Positions 18,651-27,684 of a stretch of DNA of 64,000 bases are shown here, one piece after another. Position 1 is the first letter of the stretch. Each line of letters begins with the position of its first letter. The notes beneath the pieces were generated by a model. The model had not been told where the DNA came from and did not search any database. It was given only the letters and a program-made list of their open reading frames with translations. Position numbers and translations under genes: made by a program. The stretch lies in the NCBI GenBank assembly GCA_963700195.1, contig CAVOWQ010000003.1:379221-443220 (forward strand), in the 5' to 3' direction. This DNA comes from AP-15 sp963700195 (GTDB taxonomy: Bacteria; Pseudomonadota; Alphaproteobacteria; ATCC43930; CGMCC-115725).

Positions 18651-19746
18651 TTAATACGTCTCGCGCGCCAGGTTCAGGTGCGGGAAGGCGCTGTGCACGT
18701 GCGGCGGCACGACCTGGCGGGCCGGGCGGATGTAGGATTTGTCGAGCTCGCGGTAGCCGGTGACGCCGAGCAGCGAGAGGCAGATGCGGATCTCGTCTTC
18801 GAGGATCTCGAAGAGGCGCACCATGCCCTCGGCGCCGGCGGCGGCGAGGCCGTAGACATAGAGCCGGCCACAGGCGACCGCGTCGGCGCCGAGGGTCAGC
18901 GCCTTGACCACGTCGGTGCCGCGGCTGATGCCGCCATCGACGATGATGCGCGCGCGCCCGCCGACCGCCTCGACGACCTCCGGCAGCACGTCGATCGAAC
19001 CGACGCCCTGATCGAGCTGGCGCCCGCCATGGTTCGACACATAGACGCAGTCGACCCCGTGCTCGACCGCGATCTTGGCGTCCTCGGCGGTGGCGATGCC
19101 TTTGAGGATCAGCGGGATGTCGAAGCCCTTCTTGATCCGCTCGACATCGCGCCAGTTGAACTGCGCCTGGAAGATGCGGGCGTCGGCGACGCGCACGCGC
19201 CGGCGCTGGTGGCGCTTGGCGATGTCGCGTTCGCGCCGGCTGTAGCTGTCGGTGTCGACGGTCAGGCAAAACGCGTCGTAGCCCTTGTCGATGGCGCGGC
19301 GCACATGATCGTCGACCCAGGCGGCGTCGCCGCGAACATAGAGCTGGAAGATCTTGAACCCGTCGCCCGAGGCCTCGGCGGTCTTGTCGAGCCCGGGATG
19401 CGACACCGAGCTCAGGATGATGCCGTTGCCAAAGGTGCGCGTCGCCTCGGCGACAGTGGCGCCGCCGCCCGGCTCGAACACTTCGAGCGAGCCGACCGGC
19501 GCGCACAGCACCGGGATGCGCAGCTTTTTGCCGAACAGCGAGCTGCTGCAATCGACGTTCGACACATCGCGCAACACCCGCGGCCGAAAGCCTATCGCAT
19601 CGAGCGCCAGGCGGTTGCGCGCCAGGGTCGTTTCGGTCTCGGAGCCGCCGATCAGGTAGTCCCAATTGTTGCGATCGAGGTTGGTGCGCGCCTGCGTTAC
19701 GAACTCGTGCAGGTTCTGGAAGCGGCTTTCGAGCGGACTCGGCCAT
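18651..19746 (-). CDS. FMN-dependent alpha-hydroxy-acid oxidase/dehydrogenase (frameshift at start)
   Basis: TIM-barrel flavoenzyme of the LldD/glycolate-oxidase family, oxidising an L-2-hydroxy acid. The catalytic His and Arg lie in SNHGGRQLDQ. IIVDGGISRGTDVVKALTLG forms the FMN phosphate site. NNWDYLIGGSETETTLARNR near the N-terminus is the family opening. The long open frame extends to 19874 without a good start. An ATG at 19746 with GGAAG upstream is one base out of frame, and dropping one C near 19736 gives MAESLESRFQNLHEF directly joined to the conserved part (364 aa). The D-2-hydroxyacid dehydrogenase diverges from it. Confidence 0.83.
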
Positions 19747-19848
19747 GGTTCTGTTCTTCCGGGCTGATTTGACGACGATCGCAAGGTATCGCTACGATGC
19801 GGCTCTTGCCAACCACACGCGACAATCCCCCCGAAGAGGAGACGCAAC

Positions 19849-20820
19849 ATGCCACGCATTCTCACTCCCGGCACCCATTCCGAAGAGACGCTCGCGATCG
19901 CTCACGACTTGCTGCCGCCCGGCTGGCAGCTGGCCACCGCCCCGCATGGCAGACCCGAATTCTTCGAATTGCTGAAAGACACCGAGTATTACATCGGCGC
20001 GGGGCAGTTCAAGCACGGGCCGGAATTCTATCAGGCGGCGCCGAAGCTGCGGATCGTGCAGACCTTGAGCGCCGGCTACAACACCTATGATCTCGAGGCG
20101 GCGCGCGCGGCTGGCGTGCCGATCTGCAACAATGGCGGCGCCAATGCGACGGCGGTCGCCGAGCATGCGATGCTGCTGATGCTGGCGGTGTGCCGCAAGC
20201 TGATCTGGCAGCACGAGGGCGTGGTATCCGGCCGCTGGCGCGGCAATGACTTCAATTCCGCCAAGCTGTACGAGCTGGAAGACAAGACGTTGGGCATTGT
20301 CGGGCTCGGCAATATCGGCAAGAAGGTCGCGCGCCGGGCCAAGGCCTTCGACATGCACATCAAATATTACGACATCAACCGGCTGACGACCGATCAGGAG
20401 GATGCGCTCGGCGTCCGGTTTGCGTTGTTCCCCGAGCTGCTGAAGACCTCCGACATCGTGACCCTGCACGTGCCGCTCGACAAATCGACGCACAATCTGA
20501 TCGGCGAGCGCGAGTTGGCGATGATGAAGCCGACGGCGATCCTGATCAACACGTGCCGCGGCCCGGTCGTCGACGAGAAGGCGCTCTACATGGCGCTGCG
20601 CGACGAGAAGATCCTCGGCGCCGGGCTCGACGTCATGGTCGAGGAACCGCCCAAGCCCGACCACGAACTGTTCACGTTGAAGAACGCGATCTTCTCGCCG
20701 CACGGCGCCGGGCCGACCTGGGACAATCACTGGAAGCGCTGGCGCAACGCCTTCGACAATTTCGAGCGCGTCGCGCGCGGCCAGAAGCCGTTCTGGATCG
20801 TCCCCGAACTGAGGGACTGA
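19849..20820 (+). CDS. D-isomer-specific 2-hydroxyacid dehydrogenase, NAD-binding
   Basis: 323 aa. The Rossmann motif is GIVGLGNIGKKVARRAKAF (about residues 150-168). The catalytic triad is visible as Arg in NTCRGPVVDE, Glu in VMVEEPPKP and His in FSPHGAGPT. It interconverts a 2-oxo acid and a D-2-hydroxy acid. It diverges from the L-2-hydroxyacid oxidase, suggesting the pair handles both enantiomers of one substrate class (inference). RBS GAGGAGACGC precedes the start. Confidence 0.88.
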   Translation: MPRILTPGTHSEETLAIAHDLLPPGWQLATAPHGRPEFFELLKDTEYYIGAGQFKHGPEFYQAAPKLRIVQTLSAGYNTYDLEAARAAGVPICNNGGANATAVAEHAMLLMLAVCRKLIWQHEGVVSGRWRGNDFNSAKLYELEDKTLGIVGLGNIGKKVARRAKAFDMHIKYYDINRLTTDQEDALGVRFALFPELLKTSDIVTLHVPLDKSTHNLIGERELAMMKPTAILINTCRGPVVDEKALYMALRDEKILGAGLDVMVEEPPKPDHELFTLKNAIFSPHGAGPTWDNHWKRWRNAFDNFERVARGQKPFWIVPELRD

Positions 20821-20849
20821 GCGGGGAGTCCCTCAACCTCTCGGTATGC

Positions 20850-20901
20850 GGGCCCCTCCCTCGCCCCGCTTTAGCGGAGAGAGGGCCGGGGTGAGGGGCC
20901 C
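20850..20901. terminator. Palindromic element between convergent genes
   Basis: G/C-rich imperfect hairpin (arms around GGGCCCCTCCC and GTGAGGGGCCC, with an inner CCGCTTTAGCGG stem) between the convergent dehydrogenase and hydrolase. It resembles the repeats at 1387-1461 and 33490-33560. There is no T-run, so intrinsic termination is uncertain. Confidence 0.5.
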
Positions 20902-21805
20902 TTAGCCGAGAAATTCGCGCAGTGCGGCGGCGAGGTCTTTCGGGTTGTCGCCCTGCACCGTGTGGCCGGCTTTGGGGATCGTGACGTAGCGGCCATCCGG
21001 CAGCCGCGCCGCCAGCCGCTCGGCGTCCTCTTCATGGAAGACGTCGCTTTCGGCGCCGCGCACGACCAGGGTCGGGCAGGTCACCTTGGCGAGACCTTCG
21101 GCAAGCCCGCGCCGCTCCGCAGGTGTGCGTCTCGCCCATCTGCTGAAACCGCCTGCGGTCGTATTTCCAGGTCCAGTTGCCGTCGGTCTGCTGACGCAGA
21201 TTGTGCATCAGGCTGCGGCGCAGGACCTTCGGGTCGCGCCGCGGGTTGAAGGCCAGCGCCCGCTCGATGATCGCGTCGAGCGGCTCCGGATCGGCGCCGC
21301 CATTGACGAAATCGCGGATGCGGCGCGACCCCGGACGCCTGACCTCGGGGCCGGCATCGATCAGCACCAGATGGGAGAGCCTCTCCGGGTAATGGATCGC
21401 GAAGGCCAGCGCATTGATCGCGCCCATCGACATCCCGGCGAGGATGAAATGGTCGAGCCCGAGCGTGTCGACAAATCCTTTGACGTCCTCGCGCTGCGCC
21501 GCGATCGAATAATCGGCGTCGGGCGCCCAGTCGGTGTCGCCATGTCCCCGCTGGTCGAGCGCAATGCAATGAAATTCGTCGCGCAATGCGAGGCAGCAGA
21601 GATCCCAGGTGTGCGCCGTCAAGGCGCCGCCATGCAGGAAAAGGAGCGGCCGCAGCTCCTCATTGCCCCAATCGAGGTAGCGGAAACGAAGGTGACCGAC
21701 GAGCACGGTCTTGTCGCTCGGCAATACGACATCGTCGAAGCTGAAGCCGGCGCGCACCGCGGTAGTCTTCAGATGATCTTGATATTCGTCGGCGGATAGT
21801 GTCAT
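20902..21805 (-). CDS. Alpha/beta-fold hydrolase (one frameshift)
   Basis: About 300 aa after repair. It has the oxyanion motif LFLHGGALTAHTWD, an aspartate before the nucleophile (LDQRGHGDTDW), nucleophile elbow AGMSMGAINA (Ser), late Asp in VVRGAESDVFHEED and catalytic His in PKAGHTVQGDNP. The frame breaks near 21115, after MGETHT, and resumes in AERRGLAEGLAKVTCPTLVV-like sequence with one base too many. ATG 21805 was chosen at MTLSADEYQDHL. The substrate is unknown; lactonases and C-C hydrolases share this layout. Confidence 0.82.
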
Positions 21806-21999
21806 GGCTTGGCGGCTCCGTACGCAGCGTCGGCTGGGCACAGCCTTAGCACGAACCGGTGTCCCGGCCACTATCTGCCATCGCTTTACGATTACCACAC
21901 CCGCGTCATAGTCATAGCTCTCGGGGTCCGCAGGGTGTGTGGACGCCGCTGGAGGCGTTACACTCGCGGTCGAAATCACCCGCCCCAAGGAGAATACCG

Positions 22000-23701
22000 A
22001 TGGCGTACGATCTGCTGATCAAGAATGGCCTTGTTGTCGACGGCTCGGGAATGCCGGCTTTTCGGGGCGATGTCGGCGTCAAGAACGGCAAGATCGTCGA
22101 GATCGGCAAGCTGAGCGGCGCGGCCAACCGTACGATCGACGCCGAGGGCCGCGCCGTCGCGCCGGGGTTCATCGACAATCACTGCCATTACGATGCGCAG
22201 GTCACCTGGGACCCGCTGTGCACGTTTTCCCCCGAGCACGGCGCGACCACCGTCATCTTCGGCAATTGCTCCCTGTCGCTGGCGCCGGTGCGGCAGGGCG
22301 CCGAGGAGCGGCTGGCCGAGTTCCTCTCCTACGTCGAAGCGATCCCGATGGAGATATTGCGCACGGTCGAGTTCGACTGGGAAACGACCGGCCAATACAT
22401 GGACCATCTCGACAAGCGCCTCGGCATCAATGTCGGCAATCTGATCGGCCATACGGCGGTGCGCCATTACGTGATGGGCGACGAGTGCCAGAAGCCGGGC
22501 GCCTCCGACAACCAGATCAAGGCGATGCAGGATGTCGTCCGCGACGGCATGAAGGCCGGCGCGCTCGGCCTCTCGGTGTCGCGCGAGAAAGGCCATTACG
22601 ACCCGCAGGGCGTCCATATCCCGGCGTTGTGGGCCGACGAGAAGGAGATCTTCGCGCTCGCCGACGTGTTGCGGGAGATGGGCACCGGCACGATCCAGGC
22701 CGGCGGCGGCCAATATGTCGAATTGAAGGACGGCATGATCCGCCGTCTCGCCGAGGCGACCGGCCGCACCGTCGTCTACAACAGCCTGTCGCAGACGATG
22801 CGCAAGCCGGACGAATGGAAGGTGCACATGGCGCGGGTCGAGGAGACCGCGGCGCTCGGCATCCGCGCCTACCCGATGTGCAGCCCGAACCGGATCACGC
22901 AGGACTTCACGATGAAGAACTGCCAGGTGTTCCGCGGCCTGCCGACCTGGCACCCGATCCTGTTGATGTCGGACGAGGAGAAATTGCGGCTCTACGCCGA
23001 TCCCGAGATCCGCGCCAAATTGCACGACGAGGCGGTCGTCAACAAGCCGGAGAGCGCCGTCGGCTTCTCGAAGACCTGGTGGAACTACATGTGGGTCAAC
23101 CAGCCGGCGCTCGAAAAGAACAAGTGGATGCAGTTCAAGACGATCGGCCAGATCGCGGAGAAGCAGGGCAAGCGGGTCATCGACGCGTTCCTCGATCTGG
23201 TTGTCGAGGAGAAGCTCGAAACCCGCTTCCTGCAGGCCGAGAACAATGTCGACGACGAGGCGCTGACCAAGATCCTGACCCATCCCAACGCCGTGATCGG
23301 GCTCGGGGACGGCGGCGCGCACGTGCAGTTCCACGGCGGCTACGGCTACATCACCAAGTTGCTAGGGCGAGTGGGTGCGCGAAAAGCAGGTGATGAGCCT
23401 CGAGCAGGCGGTGCGGCGGCTGACCTTCGACTCGGCCTCGACCTTCGGGATCTACGACCGCGGCATGCTGCGGCCGGGACTGGCGGCGGACATCGTCATC
23501 TTCGACCCCGCCACGGTGAAGTGCGGCCACGAGGAGGTCGTGCACGACTTCCCGGCCGGCGGCTGGCGCATCAAGGAGCCGGCCGAAGGCGTCCACACGA
23601 CGATCGTCAACGGCCAGGTGCTGCTGGAAGAGGGCAAGCACACCGGCGCATTGCCCGGCCGCGTGCTGCGCAATAGCTACTACCACGCCAGTCGCACGTA
23701 G
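22000..23701 (+). CDS. Amidohydrolase, N-acyl-D-amino-acid deacylase (D-aminoacylase) family (one frameshift)
   Basis: About 566 aa. The metal-binding HxH is in GFIDNHCHYDAQVTWDP. Following conserved blocks are GNCSLSLAPVR, NLIGHTAVRHYVMG, LGLSVSREKGHYD and the late Asp in VIGLGDGGAH. The C-terminal part carries LEQAVRRLTFDSASTFGIYD and GMLRPGLAADIVIFDP, standard for this superfamily. The frame breaks at 23365-23367, where removing one G from GGG gives KLLGEWVREKQVMSLEQ. RBS AAGGAGA is at 21987-21993. It could act on D-acyl-amino acids or related cyclic amides. Confidence 0.85.
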
Positions 23702-23715
23702 CCGCGGGACTTAGC

Positions 23716-23763
23716 CCCCACCCCAACCCTCCCCCGTTGGCACGGGGGAGGGTTAGGGTGGGG
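23716..23763. repeat. Long hairpin element upstream of dioxygenase gene
   Basis: Two 21-base arms (left starting CCCCACCCCAACC, right ending TTAGGGTGGGG) differ at one position and enclose a 6-base loop (TTGGCA). It lies between the D-aminoacylase-like gene and the extradiol dioxygenase start. It has no T-tract, so it is more likely a dispersed REP-like element than a classical terminator. Confidence 0.75.
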
Positions 23764-23781
23764 CCATATGGGAGGCGAAGA

Positions 23782-24834
23782 ATGGGAGAGATTCTGGGAC
23801 TGGGATGCACACATCGCCCCGTGATGCTGCGCCGGGACGAGGATTGGACCGTGATGATGCGGGCCTCGCTCGACGACCCTGACATGCCGGCTGAGTACAA
23901 AGACCCGTCGCGCTGGCCGCCGCAATTGCGCGAGGAGCTCGGCGACGATTTCGGCGCTACGTCGGCGGGAAAGGCGCGTCAGGTGTTCCGCCGGCATTTT
24001 GCCGAAGCGCGGCGGGCGCTCGATGACTTCAAGCCCGATGTCATCATCATGTTCGGCGACGACCAATACGAGAATTTCAAGGAGGACATCGTCCCGCCAT
24101 TTGCCGTGCTGGCCTATGAGGACCGCGACATCCAACCCTGGAAGCACCGCCGGTCGAGCTACAATCCATGGAACGAGCCGGCCGATCATACCTTCCGGCT
24201 GTGCGGCCATCGACAGGCCGGGAAATACCTGGCTTCAGGGCTGCTCGAGGCGGGGATCGACGCCGCCTACGCCTACAAGCCGTTGCATCACCCGCTAGGC
24301 CACGCTTTTGAGAATACGATCCTGTTGCTGGATGACGAGCGGGTCGGGTTCGACTATCCGCTCGTGCCGTTTTCGGTCAATTGCTATGGACGTCGCGTCA
24401 ACGCCGCCCGCGGGCTGCGCCTGCCATTGGCAATGCGCGACAAGATCCGCGACCTCGACCCGCCCTCGCCCAGCCCATCGCGCTGCATGGCAGTCGGCGC
24501 CGCCACTGCGCGAGTCATGGCACAGAGCCCATGGCGCACCGCGATCGTTGCCTCGTCGAGCTGGTCGCACTCGTTTCTGACCGAGAAGAATTATCAGCTA
24601 TGGCCCGATGTCGCCGCCGACCGGCGGCTCTATGAGGCATTGAAAACGGGCGATTACGCGACCTGGCACCGCTACACGACCGACGAGATCGAGGACAGCG
24701 GTCAGCATGAGGTGCTCAATTGGTTCTGTCTGCTGGGCGCGATGGAGGAGCTCGGGCACAAACCCGACCGCTCGACCTTCATCGAGACCTGGGCTTTCGT
24801 CTCCCCCGTCGTGTTCGCTTACTACCTGCCCTAG
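23782..24834 (+). CDS. Class III extradiol ring-cleavage dioxygenase (LigB-like catalytic subunit)
   Basis: 350 aa. Features of the LigB superfamily: an early His in GLGCTHRPVML, a Glu/Asp-rich segment IIMFGDDQYENFKED, KPLHHPLGHAFENT, and SSSWSHSFLTEKN, where a His acts as acid/base. These enzymes cleave catecholic rings with Fe(II) and O2. No small LigA-type subunit is fused or adjacent. ATG 23782 follows GGAGGCGAAGA. The neighbours (decarboxylase-like, amidohydrolases) fit aromatic catabolism, but the actual substrate is unknown. Confidence 0.8.
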   Translation: MGEILGLGCTHRPVMLRRDEDWTVMMRASLDDPDMPAEYKDPSRWPPQLREELGDDFGATSAGKARQVFRRHFAEARRALDDFKPDVIIMFGDDQYENFKEDIVPPFAVLAYEDRDIQPWKHRRSSYNPWNEPADHTFRLCGHRQAGKYLASGLLEAGIDAAYAYKPLHHPLGHAFENTILLLDDERVGFDYPLVPFSVNCYGRRVNAARGLRLPLAMRDKIRDLDPPSPSPSRCMAVGAATARVMAQSPWRTAIVASSSWSHSFLTEKNYQLWPDVAADRRLYEALKTGDYATWHRYTTDEIEDSGQHEVLNWFCLLGAMEELGHKPDRSTFIETWAFVSPVVFAYYLP

Positions 24835-25541
24835 CCGGGCGGGACCTCCGCAAGCAGCCGGCCAAAGGTGGGGAGGCGGTCGCCGGTGTTGAAGGCGCGC
24901 AGCATCGCCCAGAATGAAGCCTGATTGGTGGTCACGACAGGCTTGTCGAACTCCTGCTCCCAGCCGGCGATGGAACTCATGGTCGGGAAATTGCCCCCGG
25001 GGACGACAAAGGCCTCGATTTCGGGCCGGTTTATTCGGGCGAACGCCTCGCGGGCGTTTTCTGGACCCAGCTGCCCGATCGCATAGGAATCGGTCGCGCC
25101 AAAGCCTTCGAGCGCGACGGTTTCGAGCCCGTGCTTGGTCTCGAAATAGCGCGCAGCGCGCTCGTTCACCGCGTCAGAATAGGGCGAAACGATCGCGATC
25201 CGCTGCGCCCTCAGCGCGCGCAGCGCACGGCCGACCGCTTGCGCCGAGGTGATCGCCGGAACCCCGGCGCCGGCGCTCATGCGTTGCGTCGTCACTTCAT
25301 CGTAGTCGTCGGCAAACAGGCTCGCCGAGGTCTGCGCCAGGATCACCAGCTCGACCTTGGCGGTGCCGAGCAGACGCGACTGGTAGTCGATGTCCTCGTC
25401 CCGGCTCGGCGAAAAGGTCTGGCCAGGCGTGCTCGTCATCAGCCGCCCGATATGCGCCTGATAGGCCGGCGGCAGCAGACGGCATTCCATTTCGACGGTC
25501 GTGTTGGTGGAAGGGATCAAAACGCCGAAATGGCGGATCAT
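24831..25541 (-). CDS. Asp/Glu racemase-fold protein, maleate isomerase/arylmalonate decarboxylase-like, catalytic Cys absent
   Basis: 236 aa, opening IRHFGVLIPSTNTTVEME as in maleate cis-trans isomerases and arylmalonate decarboxylases. At the first catalytic-Cys position the sequence reads ILAQTSASLF and at the second VVPGGNFPTMSS, so neither cysteine is present; the only Cys is near the N-terminus (MECRLL). A classical two-cysteine isomerisation seems unlikely. Its last four bases overlap the end of the dioxygenase on the other strand. It diverges from the HD gene. Confidence 0.7.
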   Translation of the reverse strand: MIRHFGVLIPSTNTTVEMECRLLPPAYQAHIGRLMTSTPGQTFSPSRDEDIDYQSRLLGTAKVELVILAQTSASLFADDYDEVTTQRMSAGAGVPAITSAQAVGRALRALRAQRIAIVSPYSDAVNERAARYFETKHGLETVALEGFGATDSYAIGQLGPENAREAFARINRPEIEAFVVPGGNFPTMSSIAGWEQEFDKPVVTTNQASFWAMLRAFNTGDRLPTFGRLLAEVPPG

Positions 25542-25647
25542 ATGCGGGCCTTTCCTTAAGCCGGGCGAGGTCGTCAGACTAGCAGCGAACACCCGCGATT
25601 TGCTACGGTTGCCGATCGCTTCAATCAATCAGAAAGGATACCGGGAA

Positions 25648-26406
25648 ATGAACGACACGATGACTTTGGCCGAGCGCGCCGACGCGCTCGAGCACCGGAT
25701 GATGCGCGAGCTCGACACGATCATCGTCAAATCGCGTCTGTTCAAGCTCGCCGACGGGGATATGAGCATTCCGAACGGCCCGGCATTGCTGGCGGCCAAC
25801 CCCGGCAAGCACATGTTGATGGGCGACGACCCCCGCCTGCCCAAGATGCCGGAGAAACCGACCCTGATGGACTTCTTCAAATACCGGTTTGGTCCGGCGA
25901 ACCATCTGTTGCAGAGCGCCCGGCATGCGGTCAGGGCCGGCATGGACGAGAAGGTCGTCCTCGCCTGCCTGGTGCACGACATCGGGGTCATCGGTTTTAT
26001 CCGCGCCGATCACGGCTATTGGGGCGCTCAGATGGTGGCGCCCTATGTCGACGAGGAAGTCTCCTGGGCGATCCGCGCCCATCAGGCATTGCGCTTCTAC
26101 GCCGACGAGTCGGTCGGCTATTCCTATCCCGAATCCTACGTGAAGAATTTCGGTGCCGATTATCGGCCGGACCCCTACATCGAGGAAGAGTACAAGCGGG
26201 CACGCGACCACAAATGGTACATGACGGCGCGGATGATCACGGTCCATGACATCTATTCCTTCGAACCCGGTGTCGTCGTGGAGCTGGAGGAGTTCACCGA
26301 CATCATCGGCCGCAACTTCAAGCAGCCGAAAGAAGGGCTCGGCTGGGACAGCAGCCCGTCGGCGCATATGTGGCGCACCCTGATCCGGCCGACCCGATAC
26401 CTTTGA
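25648..26406 (+). CDS. HD-domain protein
   Basis: 252 aa. HD-type metal residues: His in NHLLQSARHAV, then CLVHDIGVIGF (HD pair), with a further Asp in TVHDIYSF. No nucleotide-binding motif is seen. ATG 25648 follows AAAGGA. It lies in the block between an isomerase-like gene and a decarboxylase-like gene (17 bases apart), so it is probably part of the same catabolic unit. Homologues of this kind are largely uncharacterised hydrolases or oxygenases. Confidence 0.72.
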   Translation: MNDTMTLAERADALEHRMMRELDTIIVKSRLFKLADGDMSIPNGPALLAANPGKHMLMGDDPRLPKMPEKPTLMDFFKYRFGPANHLLQSARHAVRAGMDEKVVLACLVHDIGVIGFIRADHGYWGAQMVAPYVDEEVSWAIRAHQALRFYADESVGYSYPESYVKNFGADYRPDPYIEEEYKRARDHKWYMTARMITVHDIYSFEPGVVVELEEFTDIIGRNFKQPKEGLGWDSSPSAHMWRTLIRPTRYL

Positions 26407-26422
26407 GGGCGCGCAGGCGCCG

Positions 26423-27401
26423 ATGGCCGACATTCCGATCGCCCTGACCTGCGCCGATTATGCGCGGGTGATGCCGCTCGCCACCGGCGACGTCAAACCC
26501 GAGGGCATCGCGCTCACTTTGATCCACGGCACCGGCGGATCCTGGGAGATGCGCGCGGAAATGCTGCGCCGCGCGCTCGCACGATCCGACGGTGCAGGGC
26601 GGCGAGGCGTCGATGGCGGGCCATCTGCGCCGGCTCGACAAGGGCGACCGCAGCCATGTCGGGCTGCCGGTCTTCCCGCTGCGCAACTTCACCGCGCGCG
26701 ATCTCTATGTGCGCAAGGGCGGCCCGGTGAAGACGCCGGCCGATCTGATCGGCAAACGGATCGGCATGTACGATTGGGTGGCCAGCGGCTCGATCTGGTA
26801 CCGCCATTTTCTGCGGTTCATCGATGTGCCGCCGGCAAGCGTCGAATGGTGGATCGGCGACATCGATACGCCTCGGGCGCCGACCCATGTCTACGCTTTG
26901 CCGGAGGGCGTGCATCGGCCCCCGGACGGGCGGTCGCTCTCGGAGATGCTAATCGCCGGCGACCTCGATGCGATTTACAGCCCGCCACGGCCTCAGCGAT
27001 ACGACCCGATCAACGGGCCGATCGTCCGCCTCTTCCCAGACATTCGTGCGATCGAGCGCGATTACTTCCGGCGGACCGGCTGCTTCCCGCCGCAGCATCT
27101 CCTCATCCTGCGACGCGACGTATGGGAACGCGACAAGTGGATCGCGCGGAGCCTGACCGACGCCTTTATCCGCTGCAACGACCAGTTCGGGGCAGCGCAG
27201 CGCAATTTCCCGTACGTCGCGCCTTGGCTCGATGCAGAGCTCGAAGAGACCGAAGCCGTGATGGGCAAGGACTTTCACCCCTACGGGTTCGAGAAGAACC
27301 GGAAGGTGATCGATGTCTTCTGCCGGCAAGCGTATGAACTCGGCATCGTCAGCCGCGTGATCACGGCGGAGGAATACTTCGCCGAGTATCTCGCGTCGTA
27401 G
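26423..27401 (+). CDS. 4,5-dihydroxyphthalate-decarboxylase-like / NMT1-fold protein (one frameshift)
   Basis: About 325 aa after repair. ALTCADYARVMPLATGDVKP and VKPEGIALTLIHG, GLPVFPLRNFTARDLYV, and TPADLIGKRIGMYDW are the conserved blocks of the dihydroxyphthalate decarboxylase family, which has a periplasmic-binding-protein fold but no signal peptide. The frame breaks near 26579, where deleting one G yields RRALHDPTVQGGEASMAGHL. The enzyme family makes protocatechuate from 4,5-dihydroxyphthalate. Because close relatives have other roles, I call it only -like. Follows the HD gene by 16 bases. Confidence 0.78.
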
Positions 27402-27437
27402 CGATCAGCCACTCACCCCAACCCTTAATGGCGCTCT

Positions 27438-27675
27438 TCAATCCGGCAGATCAAAAAACTTGCACCAGCCATTGGGGCTGATGTCACCTTCCACGGCCTC
27501 GCAGGATCGCGGCCTGCGGAACAAGGTGCACGCGGCGCAGGTCAGCCCGTTCTTTGGCCCGTCCTGATACTCCGCGTCGGCTTGCGACATCTTCTGCTGC
27601 GCCGCGCGTCGGCGGGATCGCCAGACCGAGGATCCCGCCGGAAAGCGCCGCCCGGATTAGGGTGCGTCGCAGCAC
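27438..27675 (-). CDS. High-potential iron-sulfur protein (HiPIP), hidden by a frameshift
   Basis: The frame starting at 27675 gives a twin-arginine-like signal (MLRRTLIRAALSGGILGLAI) then runs off. One base later, from about 27610, a second frame reads QKMSQADAEYQDGPKNGLT, then CAACTLFRRPRSC and GDISPNGWCKFFDLPD before a stop at 27438. The cysteines are spaced C-x2-C-x8-C-x12-C, the [4Fe-4S] pattern of small HiPIPs. HiPIPs are exported electron carriers. It starts 10 bases after the Tat amidohydrolase stop, so the two are probably co-transcribed. Its likely role is electron transfer in the periplasm. Confidence 0.78.
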
Positions 27676-27684
27676 GCCGCCTGG

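Noticed and set aside
18406..19746. Long open frame starting at the oxidase ATG
   Set aside because: It uses the right ATG but the wrong frame beyond the first codons; Arg-rich and unlike any family, explained by one extra base at the oxidase start.
21976..23334. Minus-strand open frame opposite the D-aminoacylase-like gene
   Set aside because: His/Leu/Arg-rich antisense of a clearly conserved enzyme.
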